This document shows positions 1-7,455 of a stretch of DNA of 35,086 nucleotides, piece by piece. The stretch spans positions 1 through 35,086 of the forward strand of contig VGZI01000050.1 of NCBI GenBank assembly GCA_016872605.1, written 5' to 3'. The notes beneath the pieces were generated by a model. That model was not told where the DNA came from. It searched no databases and saw nothing but the letters and a program-made list of their open reading frames with translations. How positions within the stretch are numbered: position 1 is the first letter of the stretch; the number at the start of each line of letters is the position of its first letter. A program made the position numbers and the translations under genes. Source of the DNA: Planctomycetota bacterium (GTDB taxonomy: Bacteria; Planctomycetota; Planctomycetia; Gemmatales; Gemmataceae).

Positions 1-1
1 T

Positions 2-136
2 GCAGGGTGTCGAAGCTGGGTCGAGCTGGAGACGCCCTTGACGACAGAGGGATCGGCGCCGGTGCTCGACGACGAGAGCTTTCGCCTGGTGCGCAAGCAA
101 CTCGACATGCTGCTGTCGCCGACGGCGTATGCGTGA
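2..136 (+). CDS. 3' end of an unidentified gene
   Basis: An open frame enters from the left edge and ends at TGA 134-136, giving a 44-residue C-terminus that contains WVELETPL, VLDDESF and LVRKQLDMLL. The composition is that of a normal folded protein end: acidic residues, an amphipathic final helix, and no arginine or proline excess of the kind seen in shadow frames here. The start lies outside the window, so neither the length nor the family can be given. It runs towards the UDP-glucose dehydrogenase gene on the other strand; the 143-nt gap between them contains a GC-rich CTCC/GGAG inverted repeat near 150-175 that could end transcription. I do not recognise the family. Confidence 0.55.
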   Translation, partial: AGCRSWVELETPLTTEGSAPVLDDESFRLVRKQLDMLLSPTAYA

Positions 137-279
137 GTTGCCTTCCTGCTCCCTCCCCGCTCGTGGAGGAGGGGGCCGATTCTGCGATGGACGTTTTCTA
201 CCTGACTGTCAATAGCTCCCGCCGTCTCCCGCACCTTTCATTCGCGTCTCGCGGGATACTGCGAGCGCTCTCCGAAGAT

Positions 280-1590
280 TCATCCGTCGCCGCCTCGACC
301 GATCGCGTAGTAGGTGAATCCGTTGGCCTTCATCGCCTTGGGTTCAAATAAATTACGGCCATCGAAGATCACGGGCGATTTCATGAGGCGCCGCATCAAT
401 TCGAAGTCGGGATGGCGAAACTCCGGCCATTCGGTGACGATGGCTAATCCGTCGACGCCTTCGATGGCGCTATACGGGCGATCGCAGTAGGTGAGCCGAT
501 CGCCGTAGATGCGTTTGAGATTGCCGATCGCTTCGGGATCGTGGACGCGAACCAGCACGCCTTGCTTGAGCATTTCGTCGATCAGCGTGAGGGCCGGCGC
601 TTCACGGATGTCGTCGGTTCGGGGCTTGAAGGCGATGCCCCAAACGCCGAGGCATTTTCCGCGCAAGGCATCACCAAAGTGCTTGCGGACCTTGGCCGGC
701 AGAATCTGCTTTTGGTGATTGTTGACGGCATCGACCGATTCGATCAGATCGACCTCCACGCCGAGTGACTTGGCGAGGGAGATCAGGTTCTTCACGTCCT
801 TGGGGAAACAGCTTCCGCCGTAGCCAGGACCGGGGAAGAGAAACTGAAAGCCGATGCGTTGATCGTGGCCGATGCCGCGGCGCACTTCGTTGATGTCGGC
901 GCCGACGGCTTCGCACAGGTTGGCCATCTCGTTGATGAAGCTGATCTTGGTGGCGAGCATCGCGTTGGCGACGTACTTGGTCATCTCGGCGCTTTCGGGG
1001 GACATGACCAGGAAGGGCCGTTCGGTGCGCAGGAACGGAGCGTAGAGTTCTTGCAGCTTCTGGCCGACCTCCGGTTTTCGCACGCCGACGACGACTCGAT
1101 CGGGGCGCATGAAGTCGTCGATGGCGGCGCCCTCTTTGAGGAATTCCGGATTGGACGCCACCTCGATCGGCCGCCCGGCCTTTTGGCTCATGCGTTCCAT
1201 GAGCTTGCGATTCGTGCCGACGGTCACGGTGCTCTTGATGACGACGACCGCATCCGGACGAATGTGCTGAGCGAGCTGATCGCCGACGGCCCAGACGGCG
1301 CCGAGGTCGGCTTCGCCGGTGACTGTCTCCGGTGTGCCGACCGCGATGAAGATCAGAGCGGCGTTTTTGACGGCCGACGCGAGATCGGTCGTGAAGGTGA
1401 GGCGTTGCTCGCGGCGATTACGCTGCACGAGCTCAAGCAGACCGGGTTCGTAGATAGGTATTTTCCCTGATTCAAGGACGGTGATCTTTTCGGCATCCTT
1501 GTCGACGCCGACAACTTCGTTGCCGCTTTCCGCGAGGCAGGTTGCTGTAACGAGTCCGACGTACCCGGTGCCGATGACAGCGATTCTCAA
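280..1590 (-). CDS. ugd: UDP-glucose 6-dehydrogenase
   Basis: Oxidises UDP-glucose to UDP-glucuronate with two NAD+, supplying cytoplasmic precursors for acidic polysaccharides. The 436-residue product has the N-terminal Rossmann motif GTGYVG (7-12), GTP near 85, the SNPEFLKEG segment near 147-155, and the catalytic-cysteine motif [10 protein letters not shown] with Cys261, followed by the C-terminal UDP-binding domain with [15 protein letters not shown]. Length and motif order match the UDP-glucose/GDP-mannose dehydrogenase family. I start at TTG 1590 because AGGAGG (1598-1603) sits 7 nt upstream and the Rossmann strand begins at residue 2; an upstream in-frame start would add 19 hydrophilic residues absent from the family. 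A related nucleotide-sugar dehydrogenase is possible but less likely given the overall motif match. Confidence 0.95.
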   Translation of the reverse strand: MRIAVIGTGYVGLVTATCLAESGNEVVGVDKDAEKITVLESGKIPIYEPGLLELVQRNRREQRLTFTTDLASAVKNAALIFIAVGTPETVTGEADLGAVWAVGDQLAQHIRPDAVVVIKSTVTVGTNRKLMERMSQKAGRPIEVASNPEFLKEGAAIDDFMRPDRVVVGVRKPEVGQKLQELYAPFLRTERPFLVMSPESAEMTKYVANAMLATKISFINEMANLCEAVGADINEVRRGIGHDQRIGFQFLFPGPGYGGSCFPKDVKNLISLAKSLGVEVDLIESVDAVNNHQKQILPAKVRKHFGDALRGKCLGVWGIAFKPRTDDIREAPALTLIDEMLKQGVLVRVHDPEAIGNLKRIYGDRLTYCDRPYSAIEGVDGLAIVTEWPEFRHPDFELMRRLMKSPVIFDGRNLFEPKAMKANGFTYYAIGRGGDG

Positions 1591-1662
1591 GCGAGCGCCT
1601 CCTTTCGAATTTTCGTCATGATATTTGCGATCGCGAGTCTCGACCAATGCCGCGCAAAATTA

Positions 1663-1686
1663 GAGCCCGAAGCGTTAGCGAAGGAC
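1663..1686 (+). repeat. GAAGCGTTAGCGA dispersed repeat copy
   Basis: The sequence reads GAGCCCGAAGCGTTAGCGAA then GGAC. Near-copies occur at 18693-18713 (GAGCCTGAAGCTTAGCGAAG) and inside the SNF2 gene at 30268-30292 (GAGCCGGAAGCGTTAGCAAC). It lies in the ugd/HEAT-protein gap, 5' of ugd. It is assigned to a dispersed family on these three copies only. Confidence 0.6.
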
Positions 1687-1727
1687 GTTGCTTTCCTCCG
1701 CAAACGCTTCAGGCGCCGAGTGCAGAA

Positions 1728-1788
1728 CGTAGATCTCACGCACCGCGTGATGGCGGTGGGGACCATCAAGCGGAGCGTGATGTCTACG
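1728..1788. repeat. REPIN-like paired palindrome (copy 1)
   Basis: A 61-nt element with ends CGTAGATCTCACGC (1728-1741) and GCGTGATGTCTACG (1775-1788), which pair at 12 of 14 positions. The left half folds on itself through TCACGC/GCGTGA. The left end matches that of the element at 6031-6086 (CGTAGACCTCACGC). It lies just downstream of the HEAT-protein stop codon and upstream of ugd. Confidence 0.65.
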
Positions 1789-1798
1789 ATCGATCGGG

Positions 1799-4066
1799 TT
1801 ACTTCACGCCGTGGCCGAAGCGGATGAGGGCTTGCTCGGCTTCTTGGCGAACGCCGGCGTCAACGTCGTGCCGCAGGGCGTGGCAGAGGTTGACAACCGG
1901 TTCGACGGCCACGTTCATGCGGGCGAGGCAGCTAACGCAGCCGGCGCGAACCTTCGGAGCCGGATCCTGGCTCGCCGACTGAATCAGGGCCGGCACGACT
2001 TGCGGATGAGCACGCCAGTCGAAGCTGGTCAGCGAGTGGGCGCTCCACTCACGCTGGCTCGGATACGGCGATTCGCGCATCGTCTTGATCAATTGATCGA
2101 CTTGCTGCGACATCGATTGCTGCTGCACCGGCATGGTCGGCTGTTGGAAGCTGACCGGCTGAATCGGAGCCGGTTGCGGCATCATGGCGTGCATGGGCAT
2201 GGTCGGCATGAAGCCAGTGTGGGCCATCGGATTGCCGCCGACCAAGTTGGGGGGCAGCGGGCCGGTGTAGTAACGGGACGCATTGGCCATCGGGCCGGAC
2301 GACGGCATGTACGGATTCATCATCCCCGGGCTGGGGCGATAGCCGAACTGCATCATCATCTGCTGCTGGGCCATCATTTGGTGATGCATCATGGCCTGTT
2401 GTTGTGTCATCATGGGATTGCCCATGTAGGCGGGCGTCGGTTGCGGCGCTGCGCCGGGCGGGGCGGGCGGCGGGGAGAAAGCGTTGACGTAGGCGTTCAA
2501 TTGCGGCGCATCGGGAAGATTCGGCGCCGGCGGCACGGGCGGGTTGTTCGGCTGCGGGACGGTGACGGTCGGAACCGGGATGTACATCGGGTTGCCGGCC
2601 AGGCCGCTGTGAGCCGCCTGCACGGAAGCCGTGCCCGTCGGCCAACCGGTGGGCGGGGCAATGCCGCCCATGCGCGGATCATAGGTCACCGGCGGGGCGA
2701 TCCCGGCGCGCGGCTTGAAGCGATCATCGTTTGGAATCAGCTTCTCGGGCGACGTGAGCGGATTGCTCGGAGCGGCCTTGCTGCTGCCGTCCAGGAGCGT
2801 TCGTCCCGGCGTCGGCACGGGCGTGGTGAGCGGGTTGCCCCACATGTCGCGTTTCTCGGAAGTGGCGTTGGACGTCGGCGCCGGCGGTAGCACGGCAGGC
2901 TTGTCGTCCTTCGTCGGCACCGTGGGAAGCGCCAGCGGCGACACTTGCGGCGCCGGCGGCAGCGTCGGCCTCATCGCGGCCGAGAACGGCGCGCCTTGCA
3001 TCTTTTCGATCTTTTGCTCCAACTGCTTTTGAGCCACTCTGTTCTGCTCTGCCAAGAAATCGCGGCTCGGAGGCGTCGCACTGGGCCTGTCGACTTGCTT
3101 TGCGTCGGCCGTGCGGACCGCGTCCATTCGGGCCATTTCGGCTTTCGCGGACGCCAAGGCCGCGGCATCGGACTTGGTCGTGTCGGTCTTGGGCGTCGAT
3201 TTGCCCAGCCAGGCCTGGATATTGGCGCCGGGACGCCACGGCTTCTTTGCTTCCGGGACGATCGGCTTGCCCACCGGGTCCACCTGAACGACGTCCACGG
3301 GTTGGCTCACGCTCGGAACCTTCACGTCGAGCGGCTGTGTCGGGACCTTCGGGCGAATGAACTCCGGCGACGACGGCTTCGGCAGCACTACCGGACGCGA
3401 TGGTGCGTTGATGATCGCCGGCGCCGGCGTTGCCGTGTTCGGGAAGTCCACGACTTGCGGCTCAACCGGCTTGGCGACAACCGCGTCACGCCTCGGGAAT
3501 AGCTTATTGAGCAACCCCGGCGCTTTGGGCGCGGGCGTCGGTGTCGGCTCGAACAACGTCACGGGGCCTTCCTTACGAATCGGACCGCCGACAACCTTGT
3601 CGTCGACCACGCGATTCACGATCTCCGGCGCCGTGATCCGCTTTGCATCGACCGGCGGCTGGGATTCATTTTTCAGCACCGTGCCCGAATCGATCCGCAA
3701 GTGCGGCGGGACCGGCGAATTCTCCGGCGGCATGCGTCGGCCTTGACCCCACATGAAAATCCGTTTCGGCACGGCTCGTGGGTTCTCCATGGCCCCAACG
3801 TGCGTTCCCGGCTCGTCGACGATGGTAATCCGCTCGCCCGTGTCGAGCGCTTCGAGCAACTGGGCGGTGCGGCCGTCGGGCAGGCGCCAGGTCTCCATGA
3901 TTCGGCAGCGCGTGGCTTTACCGTTCTCATGCACCGTGACGATGCTGTCGGCTGGATCGACGCTTGGCTTCGTCGACGTCGTCTGCGTCCAGGCCAGACC
4001 GGCCCATAACAACATCACCAGCATGGCGCCACGCCAAATGGATCCTTTCCAGTTCGACCAGACCAT
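1799..4066 (-). CDS. secreted Pro-rich protein with C-terminal HEAT-like repeats
   Basis: A 755-residue protein of unknown role. Residues 10-27 form a hydrophobic signal or anchor segment. A small domain (about 35-105) contains TVHENGKATRCRIMETWRLP. It is followed by a very long low-complexity region rich in Pro, Ala, Lys and Thr, and a Met/Gln/His-rich stretch near 552-572 (TQQQAMMHHQMMAQQQMMMQ). The last ~100 residues look like HEAT-type helical pairs (HPQVVPALIQSASQDPAPKVRAG, then a second copy ending VRQEAEQALIRFG). The start at 4066 is supported by AGGAGA (4075-4080) 8 nt upstream. Such disordered-linker plus HEAT architectures are common in planctomycetes. I infer an extracytoplasmic or envelope scaffold; the Met/His stretch might bind metal, but that is speculation. 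The nearest neighbour downstream is ugd. Confidence 0.85.
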   Translation of the reverse strand: MVWSNWKGSIWRGAMLVMLLWAGLAWTQTTSTKPSVDPADSIVTVHENGKATRCRIMETWRLPDGRTAQLLEALDTGERITIVDEPGTHVGAMENPRAVPKRIFMWGQGRRMPPENSPVPPHLRIDSGTVLKNESQPPVDAKRITAPEIVNRVVDDKVVGGPIRKEGPVTLFEPTPTPAPKAPGLLNKLFPRRDAVVAKPVEPQVVDFPNTATPAPAIINAPSRPVVLPKPSSPEFIRPKVPTQPLDVKVPSVSQPVDVVQVDPVGKPIVPEAKKPWRPGANIQAWLGKSTPKTDTTKSDAAALASAKAEMARMDAVRTADAKQVDRPSATPPSRDFLAEQNRVAQKQLEQKIEKMQGAPFSAAMRPTLPPAPQVSPLALPTVPTKDDKPAVLPPAPTSNATSEKRDMWGNPLTTPVPTPGRTLLDGSSKAAPSNPLTSPEKLIPNDDRFKPRAGIAPPVTYDPRMGGIAPPTGWPTGTASVQAAHSGLAGNPMYIPVPTVTVPQPNNPPVPPAPNLPDAPQLNAYVNAFSPPPAPPGAAPQPTPAYMGNPMMTQQQAMMHHQMMAQQQMMMQFGYRPSPGMMNPYMPSSGPMANASRYYTGPLPPNLVGGNPMAHTGFMPTMPMHAMMPQPAPIQPVSFQQPTMPVQQQSMSQQVDQLIKTMRESPYPSQREWSAHSLTSFDWRAHPQVVPALIQSASQDPAPKVRAGCVSCLARMNVAVEPVVNLCHALRHDVDAGVRQEAEQALIRFGHGVK

Positions 4067-4281
4067 GGGACGTCTCTCCTATAGGGGACGCAAGGTAGAG
4101 CGCGATCGCGCCCGTGGCCATGCCCCGCGGGTTATGCGGAAACCGGGTGAATGCCGCGACAAAGGCGGTTTCATCACCATTTATCGGCGATTCCAATGGT
4201 ACGCATCAGTCCGACTTTGACGATTTTGCCGAGAGGATGGACTTGAATTGCCCAGAGCACCGATCTTTTCGGACGCAATGT

Positions 4282-4359
4282 GTGAGTGACGAGTGGTGAG
4301 TGCGAGTGGTGAGAATAAGATTGGACTTCTTCTCTCGCCACTCACCACTCGTCACTCAC
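4282..4359. repeat. 21-bp perfect inverted repeat overlapping a stop codon
   Basis: GTGAGTGACGAGTGGTGAGT+G (4282-4302) is perfectly complementary to 4339-4359, with a 36-nt loop. Each arm is built from GTGAGTG/GAGTGGTGAGTG units. The right arm encodes, on the minus strand, the final Glu and the TGA stop (4352-4354) of the GT87-like membrane protein, so the repeat has replaced or defines the gene end. It could act as a terminator for that gene, although no T-run follows. Confidence 0.85.
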
Positions 4360-5842
4360 CACTACCATGCGAGCCAGCGCGGCGATTCGATCCAACGGGA
4401 GTTTTCTCGGCCGGTTCGGGCAACCGCGCCAAGCGGCGCAGAGTTTGGCCGCACCATGAAATCGCCCCAGTCAGCCAATCCGTTTCCGGGTCGATTTCGG
4501 GCGGCACGCGGTCTTGCAGATTGGGCCGAAAGATGAGAAGCAAGAGCAACGGCACGTACCACAAAACGTAGACGCCGCCTTGCTCGGCGCTCCACCATTG
4601 GAGACTGATGAACACGGCGGCGCACAGGGCGATGATGTGGGCCAGGTTTTTCGGCGCGGGCCAAAACATGGTGGCGGCGACGAACGACATGAACAACACA
4701 AACACGGGGATACGGTAGGCCCAATGAATGCCCGCCCAGAATCCTTCTGCGGTGCCTTCCGGATTTCGCCACGGCTGCCAGGCGGCTGAGTCCAGAGCGC
4801 TCTGGATGCTGCGTTCGAGAACGTCGTTGGCCCATAGCGTGACGCCGATTACCGCGAACCCCGCTGCTAACGCCAACAAGAACGCGCCGAGGAATCGCCC
4901 CATGCCGCGTTCGCGATAAAAGCTGAGCCAAATCGGCAACACGAACGCCGGGAAATACGTCGCCGCCGTCGCGATGCCGAGAATGGCTCCGCTCACCGTC
5001 GGCTGACGATAAGCCACGATCACGCCGAGGAACAATGCCATCGGCAACACATGCTGCAACTGCCCGACGTACAAGCCGGTGTACGGCAGCAAAAGGTAGA
5101 ACGCCGCCGCCGCCATGCCATTGGTCACGTCCTGAAAATGCTGCCAGGAGATCACCACGAGCAAGATGACCACCGTAAGCTGACATGCGAACGACAGCAC
5201 AGCTACCGCCCAGGGCGCCAAGTCGTGCCAGAGATACGCGACGGCAAAAACCGTCTGATCCTGCGACGGCGCCGGCTGCGTCCCAGGTTCCGCCAGGCCA
5301 TTGAGCAGCGGAGGCAGATGATGCCGTTCGACTTGCTTGTAGGCCACCGCCAACAGGCAAATCAGCAACGCGCCGGCAAGCCAAACCATGCCTTCAATCT
5401 GCACATTCGGCCCCAATGCCGGCCGTTGCTCCAAGATCAGATCAAAAATGCACCGGCAGAAAAACAGCACGCTGCCGGCCAGCAGCCAAAGATATCCGTA
5501 CCACAACCACTGGTGCCGCTCGATCGCCGACCCACATTCATGCGAGAAATGAGCGACATGCCCCGACAATTCAGCTGCGGACGTCGCCGTCGCCCCGTGC
5601 CCAATCAGCGATGCGACTTGCACGGCCGGGGACTTCTCGATCGGCGTCGGTCGAGGCCGCGACGCTTGTAGGATGAGAAATCCCGGCACGAGCAAAAAGA
5701 TCAGGACCACGTCCAAATTTCGCACGCTCAAAAAGCGTGAGAACTTAAAAAACATCGCGACAGCAAGGAGGAATGAGAAGTAAAACCACGTAGTGGAATT
5801 GGGCAGATTGAAGTCCAGAAATATAGACAGTGACGAGGGCAT
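4352..5842 (-). CDS. multi-pass membrane protein, GT87-like
   Basis: A polytopic membrane protein of 496 residues with about ten or eleven hydrophobic segments. The central stretch VGQLQHVLPMALFLGVIVAY, then a small-residue helix AILGIATAATYFP and LSFYRER, resembles the conserved core of GT87/DUF2029 (GT-C fold) mannosyltransferases, which use polyprenyl-linked sugars on the outer face of the membrane. No catalytic acidic pair was identified with confidence, so the activity is an inference. I favour ATG 5842, placing the first hydrophobic segment near the N-terminus; a TTG at 5920 would add 26 arginine-rich residues and neither has a clear Shine-Dalgarno. The last residues (AGSHGSGE) and the stop codon are encoded by the inverted repeat at 4282-4359, so the native C-terminus was probably different. 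Confidence 0.8.
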   Translation of the reverse strand: MPSSLSIFLDFNLPNSTTWFYFSFLLAVAMFFKFSRFLSVRNLDVVLIFLLVPGFLILQASRPRPTPIEKSPAVQVASLIGHGATATSAAELSGHVAHFSHECGSAIERHQWLWYGYLWLLAGSVLFFCRCIFDLILEQRPALGPNVQIEGMVWLAGALLICLLAVAYKQVERHHLPPLLNGLAEPGTQPAPSQDQTVFAVAYLWHDLAPWAVAVLSFACQLTVVILLVVISWQHFQDVTNGMAAAAFYLLLPYTGLYVGQLQHVLPMALFLGVIVAYRQPTVSGAILGIATAATYFPAFVLPIWLSFYRERGMGRFLGAFLLALAAGFAVIGVTLWANDVLERSIQSALDSAAWQPWRNPEGTAEGFWAGIHWAYRIPVFVLFMSFVAATMFWPAPKNLAHIIALCAAVFISLQWWSAEQGGVYVLWYVPLLLLLIFRPNLQDRVPPEIDPETDWLTGAISWCGQTLRRLARLPEPAEKTPVGSNRRAGSHGSGE

Positions 5843-5980
5843 GAGCGCTCGAAGGTTTGCGGTGCGGATATGCCGCCGCCCATGGCGAAGGGAGATTAGC
5901 GGTATCTTACCGAAAAACAAAGAGAATCTGCACAGGCAATAATGAAATTACGCAAGAAAATGCCAGGCGGTTCATCCATC

Positions 5981-6007
5981 GGCGAGCCGAGCGGCGTGAG
6001 TTGCCGG
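5981..6007 (+). repeat. GGYGAGCCGAG repeat, copy upstream of the phosphoesterase
   Basis: GGCGAGCCGAGCGGCGTGAG followed by TTGCCGG. A diverged direct copy lies at 7414-7441, just after the phosphoesterase stop codon (GGTGAGCCGAGCCCACGTGA, then GCGGCCGG), so the gene is bracketed by the same family in the same orientation. Confidence 0.6.
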
Positions 6008-6030
6008 CATGTCGAAGCCGCCCTGCGCCA

Positions 6031-6086
6031 TCGTAGACCTCACGCTCCGCGAGAGGAATTCGTCACGCGGGGCGTGACGCCTACGA
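6031..6086. repeat. REPIN-like paired palindrome (copy 2)
   Basis: TCGTAGACCTCACGC (6031-6045) pairs with GCGTGACGCCTACGA (6072-6086) at 13 of 15 positions. The right half contains a perfect 8-bp hairpin CGTCACGC-GGG-GCGTGACG (6061-6079). The left half can also fold imperfectly. Outer ends CGTAG/CTACG are the same as in the elements at 1728, 17006 and 28682. Confidence 0.75.
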
Positions 6087-6164
6087 TTGACACACGGCGC
6101 TCTGGGCGATCGACAGGATTTGCTTACGATAGTGCCATCACCCTCCTGCGCAACGGAGCAATGC

Positions 6165-7406
6165 ATGAATCGTCTGTGGATCGCCGCCATCGCGGTTGTC
6201 GGAATCAGCGTCGCCATTGTTCTTTCCGCAACGCTGAACAGCGGTGGGTGGAAGACTTACTTCGCGCTGGAAGACCGCAACCCCGTCACGCATCTTCGCT
6301 GGAACGATGACGCCGATGAATTCCGCTTCGCCATCGTCAGCGACCGAACCGGCGGACATCGCGCCAACGTCTTTGCCCAGGCCGTGGAGAAGCTCAATCT
6401 CCTGCAGCCGGAATTCGTGCTTTCCGTCGGCGATCTCATCGAAGGCGGCAAGATGGCCGACGACAAGTACGCCGGACAGTGGAAGGAATTCGACGGCCTC
6501 GTCAACAAGCTCACCATGCCGTTCTTTTACGTTCCGGGCAACCATGATGCGGGCGTCAAGGAATCTGCAAAGTTCTGGCAAGGCAAACTGGGGCGACGTC
6601 ATTACCACTTCGTTTATCGCAATGCACTCTTTCTCATCGTCAACAGCAATGACCCGGCCGGTTCTCAGGCCGTCGGCAAGGAGCAACTCGCCTACTTTCA
6701 GAAGGTGCTCGTCGACAATCCTCGATCGGCCTGGACGATCGTCGCCTTGCATCATCCCCTCTGGAACGCCAGCAGCGGCGCCAAAAACGGATGGGCCGAT
6801 CTCGAGCTCCTGCTGCGCGGCCGCCCGTACACCGTGTTCTGCGGGCATCGTCATTTCTACGAGAAGACCGTTCGACACGGCATGAACTACTACCAACTCG
6901 CGACCACCGGGGGCGGAAGCAAACTTCGCGGCGTCGACTACAACGAATTCGATCACTTCATGTGGGTCACGATGAAGAAAGACGGCCCGGTGCTGGCCAA
7001 CATCCTCCTCGATGCCGTGCACACCGAGAACCTGCAAGCGATCAAGACCAAGGAGTCGGGCGTTTCGACGGCCAAGCGCAAGGCAACACATGGCGTGCAA
7101 GGTCGGGCGTTTTTTGACGGCGCGCCGATGGCCGGCGCCATGGTCACCTTCACCGGCGACACCGGCGACGCCAAGGGGATCACCGCCAACGGCATAGTCG
7201 ATGCCGACGGCTCGTTCAAGCTCAGCACCTACAAGGCCTTTGACGGCGCACCCGCCGGCGAGTATCGCATCAGCTTTACCTGGCGCGCTTCGGGCAAGAC
7301 CGGCCCAAGCCTCCTGCCGGCACGCTACACGACCGCCACCAAATCGGAACTGACGCGAACCATTCAAAAAGGATCCAACGAAATCCTCTTGGAACTGAAG
7401 AAGTAA
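6165..7406 (+). CDS. metallophosphoesterase with C-terminal beta-sandwich domain
   Basis: A 413-residue exported or anchored phosphoesterase. Residues 4-22 are a hydrophobic signal/anchor. The calcineurin-like metal site is seen as SDRTGGH (59-65), SVGDLIEGG (87-95), PGNHDAG (124-130), ALHHPLW (194-200) and CGHRHFYE (226-233). The first motif is the SDRTGG variant rather than the usual DxH. Residues ~305-413 form a second domain with DADGSFKLSTYKAFDGAPAG, GEYRISFTW, LPARY and a closing beta strand; this is the carboxypeptidase-regulatory-like domain often found as a separate small planctomycete lipoprotein, here fused to an enzyme. Start ATG 6165 has GGAG (6155-6158) at good spacing, and the signal segment begins there. 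The substrate is unknown. It converges on the repeat-module gene, 49 nt away. Confidence 0.9.
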   Translation: MNRLWIAAIAVVGISVAIVLSATLNSGGWKTYFALEDRNPVTHLRWNDDADEFRFAIVSDRTGGHRANVFAQAVEKLNLLQPEFVLSVGDLIEGGKMADDKYAGQWKEFDGLVNKLTMPFFYVPGNHDAGVKESAKFWQGKLGRRHYHFVYRNALFLIVNSNDPAGSQAVGKEQLAYFQKVLVDNPRSAWTIVALHHPLWNASSGAKNGWADLELLLRGRPYTVFCGHRHFYEKTVRHGMNYYQLATTGGGSKLRGVDYNEFDHFMWVTMKKDGPVLANILLDAVHTENLQAIKTKESGVSTAKRKATHGVQGRAFFDGAPMAGAMVTFTGDTGDAKGITANGIVDADGSFKLSTYKAFDGAPAGEYRISFTWRASGKTGPSLLPARYTTATKSELTRTIQKGSNEILLELKK

Positions 7407-7413
7407 CTCACTC

Positions 7414-7441
7414 GGTGAGCCGAGCCCACGTGAGCGGCCGG
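7414..7441 (+). repeat. GGYGAGCCGAG repeat, copy downstream of the phosphoesterase
   Basis: GGTGAGCCGAGCCCACGTGA followed by GCGGCCGG, related to 5981-6007. It overlaps a small hairpin CTCAC-TCG-GTGAG (7408-7420) and fills most of the 49-nt gap between two convergent stop codons, where it may serve as a bidirectional terminator. Confidence 0.55.
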
Positions 7442-7455
7442 TTGATGCGTCGGCG

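Larger units (their letters stand above)
5843..6164. other. 322-nt divergent intergenic region
   Basis: This region separates the divergent GT87-like and metallophosphoesterase genes. It contains a GGCGAGCCGAG-type repeat (5981-6007) and a REPIN-like element (6031-6086). The metallophosphoesterase Shine-Dalgarno GGAG is at 6155-6158. I see no convincing -35/-10 pair, although TTGCTTACGATAGT (6119-6132) could contribute to a promoter. Confidence 0.5.

Noticed and set aside
4282..4302. A small peptide gene in the 4067-4351 gap
   Set aside because: The short frames here consist of repeat sequence and have no ribosome site in a convincing position.
6138..7367. A 409-codon minus-strand frame opposite the phosphoesterase
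   Set aside because: The plus strand has all metal-site motifs; the minus product shows no recognisable motif.
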